From assembly GCF_026343115.1 (NCBI RefSeq), contig NZ_JAPEMC010000001.1:868001-932000 (forward strand): a DNA stretch of 64,000 nt, read 5' to 3'. Position 1 is the stretch's first letter. Each line of letters opens with the position of its first letter. Of this stretch, positions 61,084-64,000 are shown piece by piece. Under the pieces are notes generated by a model. The model searched no databases and was not told the origin of the DNA. It saw nothing but the letters and a program-made list of their open reading frames with translations. Made by a program: the position numbers and the translations under genes. The DNA comes from Streptomyces sp. NBC_00102 (GTDB lineage Bacteria > Actinomycetota > Actinomycetes > Streptomycetales > Streptomycetaceae).

Positions 61084-63663
61084 TCAGGCCTTGGCCGGTC
61101 CGTCGGCGTCGGGCTGGTCGGTGCTCAGCGTCGCGTCCTGCTCGGCGTCCTGCTCTGCCGCAGGGGCCTTCTCGGCGGCCGCGTCGGCGCGGTCGGCCCA
61201 CGCGTTCAGCTCGTCGGTGTCGTCCACGTCGGCATCGTCACGGTCGTCGCGGTCGTTGCCCTCGTCGTCACCGTCGATGGCGTCGGCGATGTCGTCGTCA
61301 GCGACGTCCGCCGCCCGGTCCTCGACCGAGGAGGCCGTCTGCTCCCCGACGGGAGCGGTACCGGCGGCACCGGTCTCGTCCTCGTCGTCCAGGGCGTCCA
61401 CGAACTCGACCCCGTCCAGCTCGGCGAGCCGGTCGGAGGCGTCGGTCGCGCCGTCCTTGTCGGACTCCAGGGCCTTGCCGAACCACTCGCGGGCCTCGTC
61501 CTCACGGCCCGCCTCCAGGAGCGCGTCGGCGTACGCGTAACGCAGGCGCGGGGTCCACGGGTGAATCGCGTTGGAGGCCAGCTCGGGGCTCTGGAGAGTG
61601 ACGATGGCGGCGTCGAGCTGCCCCATGTCACGGCGCGCCCCCGCGGCCACCAGGCGCATCTCGACCTGACCGGCCTTGTCCAGCTTCTGCACCTCGGGCT
61701 CGCCGGCCATCGCCATGGCGCGCTCGGGGCGGCCGAGGCCGCGCTCGCAGTCCGCCATGACGGGCCACAGCTCGACAGAACCGGTCATCCGCTTGGCGGC
61801 CCGGAACTCGGCCAGCGCCTCCCCGTACTTCTGCGTGGCGTACGCGGCGAAACCGGCCGCCTCACGGACGGCGGCGACGCGCGAGGCGAGCCGGAGGGCG
61901 ACGCGGGAGTAGCCGTACGCCTCCTCGGGATCCTCGTCGATGAGACGGGCGACCATGACGAGGTTGCGTGCGACGTCCTCGGCAAGGGTCTTCGGCAGGC
62001 TCATCAGCTCCTGACGAACCTCCTTGTCGATCTCGAAGCCCGTGACGTCGTCGGGGATGGGCAGCCGCTTGATGGGCTCGCGGTCGCGGTCACGGTCGTC
62101 GCGCTGGTAGCCGCCACGGTCGTCCCGTCCCCGGTAGCCGCCGCGGTCGTCGCGCTGGCCGCGGAAGCCCCCGCGGTCGTCGTCACGGCGCGGTCCACGG
62201 TCGTCACGGCGGAAGCCGCCACCACCCGAACCGGAGCCGCCACGGTCGTCGCGGCGGAAGCCGCCACCGGAGGGACGGTCGTCGTCACGGCGCGGGCCGC
62301 GCGGACGGTCGTCACGACGCTCGAAACCGCCCGGACGCCCACCACGGTCGTCATCGCGGCGAGGACCGCGGTCATCGCGCTGACCACGGAAGCCACCACG
62401 GTCGTCGTCACGACGGGGGGCACGGTCGTCACGACGGAAACCGCCACCGGAGGGACGGTCGTCGTCGCGACGCGGGCCGCGCGGACGGTCGTCACGACGC
62501 TCGAAACCACCGGGACGCCCACCACGGTCGTCATCGCGGCGAGGACCGCGGTCATCGCGCTGACCACGGAAGCCACCACGGTCGTCGTCACGACGGGGGG
62601 CACGGTCGTCACGACGGAAGCCACCGCCGGAGGGACGGTCGTCACGGCGCTCGAAACCGCCGGGACGCCCACCACGGTCGTCATCGCGGCGAGGGGCACG
62701 GTCGTCACGACGGAAGCCGCCACCGGAGGGACGGTCGTCACGGCGCTCGAAACCACCGGGACGCCCACCACGGTCGTCGTCACGGCGGGGGGCACGGTCA
62801 TCGCGGCGGAAGCCACCGCCGGAGCCGGAGCCACCACGGTCGTCGCGACGGAAGCCGCCACCGGAGCCGGAGCCACCACGGTCGTCGCGACGGAAGCCGC
62901 CACCGGAGCCGGAGCCACCACGGTCGTCATCACGGCGGAATCCACCGCCGGAGCCGGAGCCACCACGGTTGTCATCACGGCGGAATCCACCACCGGTGCT
63001 GGAGCCACCACGGTTGTCGTCACGGCGGAATCCACCGCCGGTGCCGGAGCCACCACGGTCGTCGCGACGGAAGCCGCCACCCGAACCACCACGGTTGTCA
63101 TCACGACGGAAACCACCACGGTCGTCGTCACGGCGAGGGGCACGGTCGTCACGGCGGAAGCCACCGCCGGAGCCGGAGCCACCACGGTCGTCGCGACGGA
63201 AACCGCCACCCGAACCGGAGCCCGAACCACCACGGTTGTCGTCACGGCGGAAGCCGCCGCCGGAGCCGGAGCCGCCACGGTCGTCGCGACGGAAGCCGCC
63301 ACCCGAACCGGAGCCCGAACCACCACGGTTGTCGTCGCGACGGAAGCCACCGCCGGAGCCGGAGCCGCCACGGTCGTCGCGACGGAAACCGCCACCCGAA
63401 CCGGAGCCCGAACCACCACGGTTGTCGTCACGGCGGAAGCCACCGCCGGTGCCGGAACCACCACGGTCATCACGGCGGAAACCGCCACCCGAACCGGAAC
63501 CGGAACCACCACGGTTGTCGTCACGACGGAAACCGCCACGGTCATTGTCACGGCGCGGGGCGGCGGAGCGGTCGTCACGACCGCCGCGGAAGCCGGCCCT
63601 GTCGCCACCGTCCCGGCGACGCGGCTCGCGATCCGGACGATCGTCGGGAGAGTTGGTGGACAT
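61084..63663 (-). CDS. TPR protein with a ~530-residue RRDDRGG-repeat N-terminus
   Basis: An 859-residue protein in three parts. Residues 1 to ~532 are a low-complexity array of GGFRRDDRGGSGSG and APRRDDDRGG-type units with almost no hydrophobic residues except Phe. Residues ~533-740 form a helical TPR-like domain (AEDVARNLVMVARLIDEDPE, QKYGEALAEFRAAKRMTGSV, LRYAYADALLEAGREDEARE). The last ~110 residues are strongly acidic. ATG at 63663 has AGGAG 8 nt upstream. The alternating Arg/Asp/Gly with spaced Phe is typical of disordered, RNA-binding or phase-separating segments (inference). It lies 126 bp from the 5S rRNA and is transcribed downstream of the rrn terminator. Function unknown. Confidence 0.88.
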   Translation of the reverse strand: MSTNSPDDRPDREPRRRDGGDRAGFRGGRDDRSAAPRRDNDRGGFRRDDNRGGSGSGSGGGFRRDDRGGSGTGGGFRRDDNRGGSGSGSGGGFRRDDRGGSGSGGGFRRDDNRGGSGSGSGGGFRRDDRGGSGSGGGFRRDDNRGGSGSGSGGGFRRDDRGGSGSGGGFRRDDRAPRRDDDRGGFRRDDNRGGSGGGFRRDDRGGSGTGGGFRRDDNRGGSSTGGGFRRDDNRGGSGSGGGFRRDDDRGGSGSGGGFRRDDRGGSGSGGGFRRDDRGGSGSGGGFRRDDRAPRRDDDRGGRPGGFERRDDRPSGGGFRRDDRAPRRDDDRGGRPGGFERRDDRPSGGGFRRDDRAPRRDDDRGGFRGQRDDRGPRRDDDRGGRPGGFERRDDRPRGPRRDDDRPSGGGFRRDDRAPRRDDDRGGFRGQRDDRGPRRDDDRGGRPGGFERRDDRPRGPRRDDDRPSGGGFRRDDRGGSGSGGGGFRRDDRGPRRDDDRGGFRGQRDDRGGYRGRDDRGGYQRDDRDRDREPIKRLPIPDDVTGFEIDKEVRQELMSLPKTLAEDVARNLVMVARLIDEDPEEAYGYSRVALRLASRVAAVREAAGFAAYATQKYGEALAEFRAAKRMTGSVELWPVMADCERGLGRPERAMAMAGEPEVQKLDKAGQVEMRLVAAGARRDMGQLDAAIVTLQSPELASNAIHPWTPRLRYAYADALLEAGREDEAREWFGKALESDKDGATDASDRLAELDGVEFVDALDDEDETGAAGTAPVGEQTASSVEDRAADVADDDIADAIDGDDEGNDRDDRDDADVDDTDELNAWADRADAAAEKAPAAEQDAEQDATLSTDQPDADGPAKA
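62110..63640. repeat. Nested degenerate tandem repeats inside the TPR protein gene
   Basis: About 1.5 kb built from 21-54-bp units encoding GGFRRDDRGGSGSG, GGFRRDDNRGGSGSGSG and APRRDDDRGG variants. Larger blocks are repeated too: roughly 62270-62440 and 62450-62620 are near-identical copies. All units are multiples of three. Confidence 0.9.
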
Positions 63664-63731
63664 GGGTACGACTCCTGTCTTTGGGTACTGCAAACATTCT
63701 CGCGCAGCCGACCTAACGACGCGCTTCGGGA

Positions 63732-63781
63732 AAACAAAAGGACCCTTGGTCCCAGCGTGAACGCTGGGACCAAGGGTCCTT
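63732..63781 (-). terminator. Intrinsic terminator of the rRNA operon
   Basis: A perfect 21-bp stem (63738-63758 with 63761-63781, closing around GTGAAC), followed on the minus strand by TTTTGTTTT. A textbook Rho-independent terminator directly after 5S rRNA. Confidence 0.92.
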
Positions 63782-63790
63782 GAAAGATTG

Positions 63791-63907
63791 TTCGGCGGCG
63801 TCCTACTCTCCCACAGGGTCCCCCCTGCAGTACCATCGGCGCTGAAAGGCTTAGCTTCCGGGTTCGGAATGTAACCGGGCGTTTCCCTAACGCAATGACC
63901 ACCGAAA
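63791..63907 (-). rRNA. rrf: 5S ribosomal RNA
   Basis: Read on the minus strand, the sequence begins TTTCGGTGGTCATTGCGTTA, contains the conserved CCGAACCCGGAAGCTAAGCC loop region and ends GAGAGTAGGACGCCGCCGAA, matching streptomycete 5S rRNA over its full ~117 nt. The 5' and 3' ends pair (TTCGG/CCGAA-type stem). Boundaries are accurate to about 2 nt. Confidence 0.96.
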
Positions 63908-64000
63908 CCCTATCGGGTTCTAGCGAACAAGCACACTTTTCAATTAAGTAGTGAAACTGTTCAACCGGAAGCGACTGTTCGCAACCCGGGAACAACACAG
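63908..64000 (-). other. 23S-5S rRNA internal spacer, partial
   Basis: AT-richer sequence upstream of 5S on the minus strand, ending at the window edge. No 23S sequence is recognisable yet, so this is the processed spacer of the rRNA operon. Confidence 0.7.

Noticed and set aside
62110..63640. CRISPR-like array
   Set aside because: Units are in-frame codon repeats of varying length inside an open gene, without constant repeats or unique spacers of fixed size.
63908..64000. tRNA gene near the 5S rRNA
   Set aside because: No cloverleaf or conserved TTCGA T-arm in a fitting context; it is internal spacer.

Overview
This 64 kb window is chromosomal DNA of a Streptomyces, or a very close actinobacterial relative. 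Four things point there: very high GC with strong third-position bias, frequent GTG starts and 4-nt ATGA/GTGA start-stop overlaps, a streptogrisin-type secreted protease and SepF/ScpAB/ParA genes of the actinomycete type, and a block (chorismate mutase to der; parA-scpA-scpB-rluB; ald; pyrG; recN-nadK-tlyA) in the order I recall for Streptomyces core chromosomes. The window ends in an rRNA operon, read on the minus strand, of which 5S and part of the 23S-5S spacer are inside.

Layout. 1-3.5 kb is accessory: the 3' part of a DUF3533-type membrane protein, an intact IS30-family element with a hairpin over its transposase start, and a streptogrisin B-like secreted serine protease. 3.7-12.1 kb is a probable organosulfur uptake and oxidation cluster: a polar-amino-acid type ABC transporter, a large FAD/NAD(P)-binding protein, two LLM-class flavin monooxygenases and a DUF1684 protein. 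The divergent binding-protein gene is preceded by a 23-codon leader peptide ending in Cys-Ser-Cys that is too short for ordinary gene calling. 12-22 kb holds a Cys-rich-tailed DUF5685 protein, a SepF-like division protein, an acyl-CoA dehydrogenase, a drug efflux pump, a PAP2 phosphatase, an I78-type inhibitor, a WYL regulator with a 23-bp repeat array upstream, and two unknown genes.

22-31 kb is conserved housekeeping on the minus strand (aroH, tyrA, cmk, plsC-like, der), followed by a Rieske lipoprotein and a giant HEAT-repeat protein divergent from a small nucleotidyltransferase. 32-35.7 kb is a compact, translationally coupled NAD salvage operon (pnuC, nadR-like, nrtR-like, ADP-ribosylglycohydrolase) with a palindrome over its promoter. 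35.8-40.8 kb is a chromosome segregation operon (parA, a ribbon-helix-helix-like protein, scpA, scpB, rluB). 41-47 kb carries ald, a STAND-type NTPase with TPRs, an ADP-ribose-type Nudix hydrolase and pyrG.

47.6-61 kb carries a GH15 glycosidase, a BBE-type flavoprotein, a PucR regulator, a glycosyltransferase, recN, nadK, tlyA, a small SCP2 protein, a HAD phosphatase and a DUF1015 protein. Four plus-strand genes have a TANNNT hexamer 6-8 nt before the start codon and are probably leaderless. 61-63.7 kb is an unusual gene whose first ~530 codons are degenerate RRDDRGG-type repeats in front of a TPR domain. It lies next to the rRNA operon terminator and 5S rRNA. I saw no CRISPR array, no prophage, no tRNA and no biosynthetic gene cluster.
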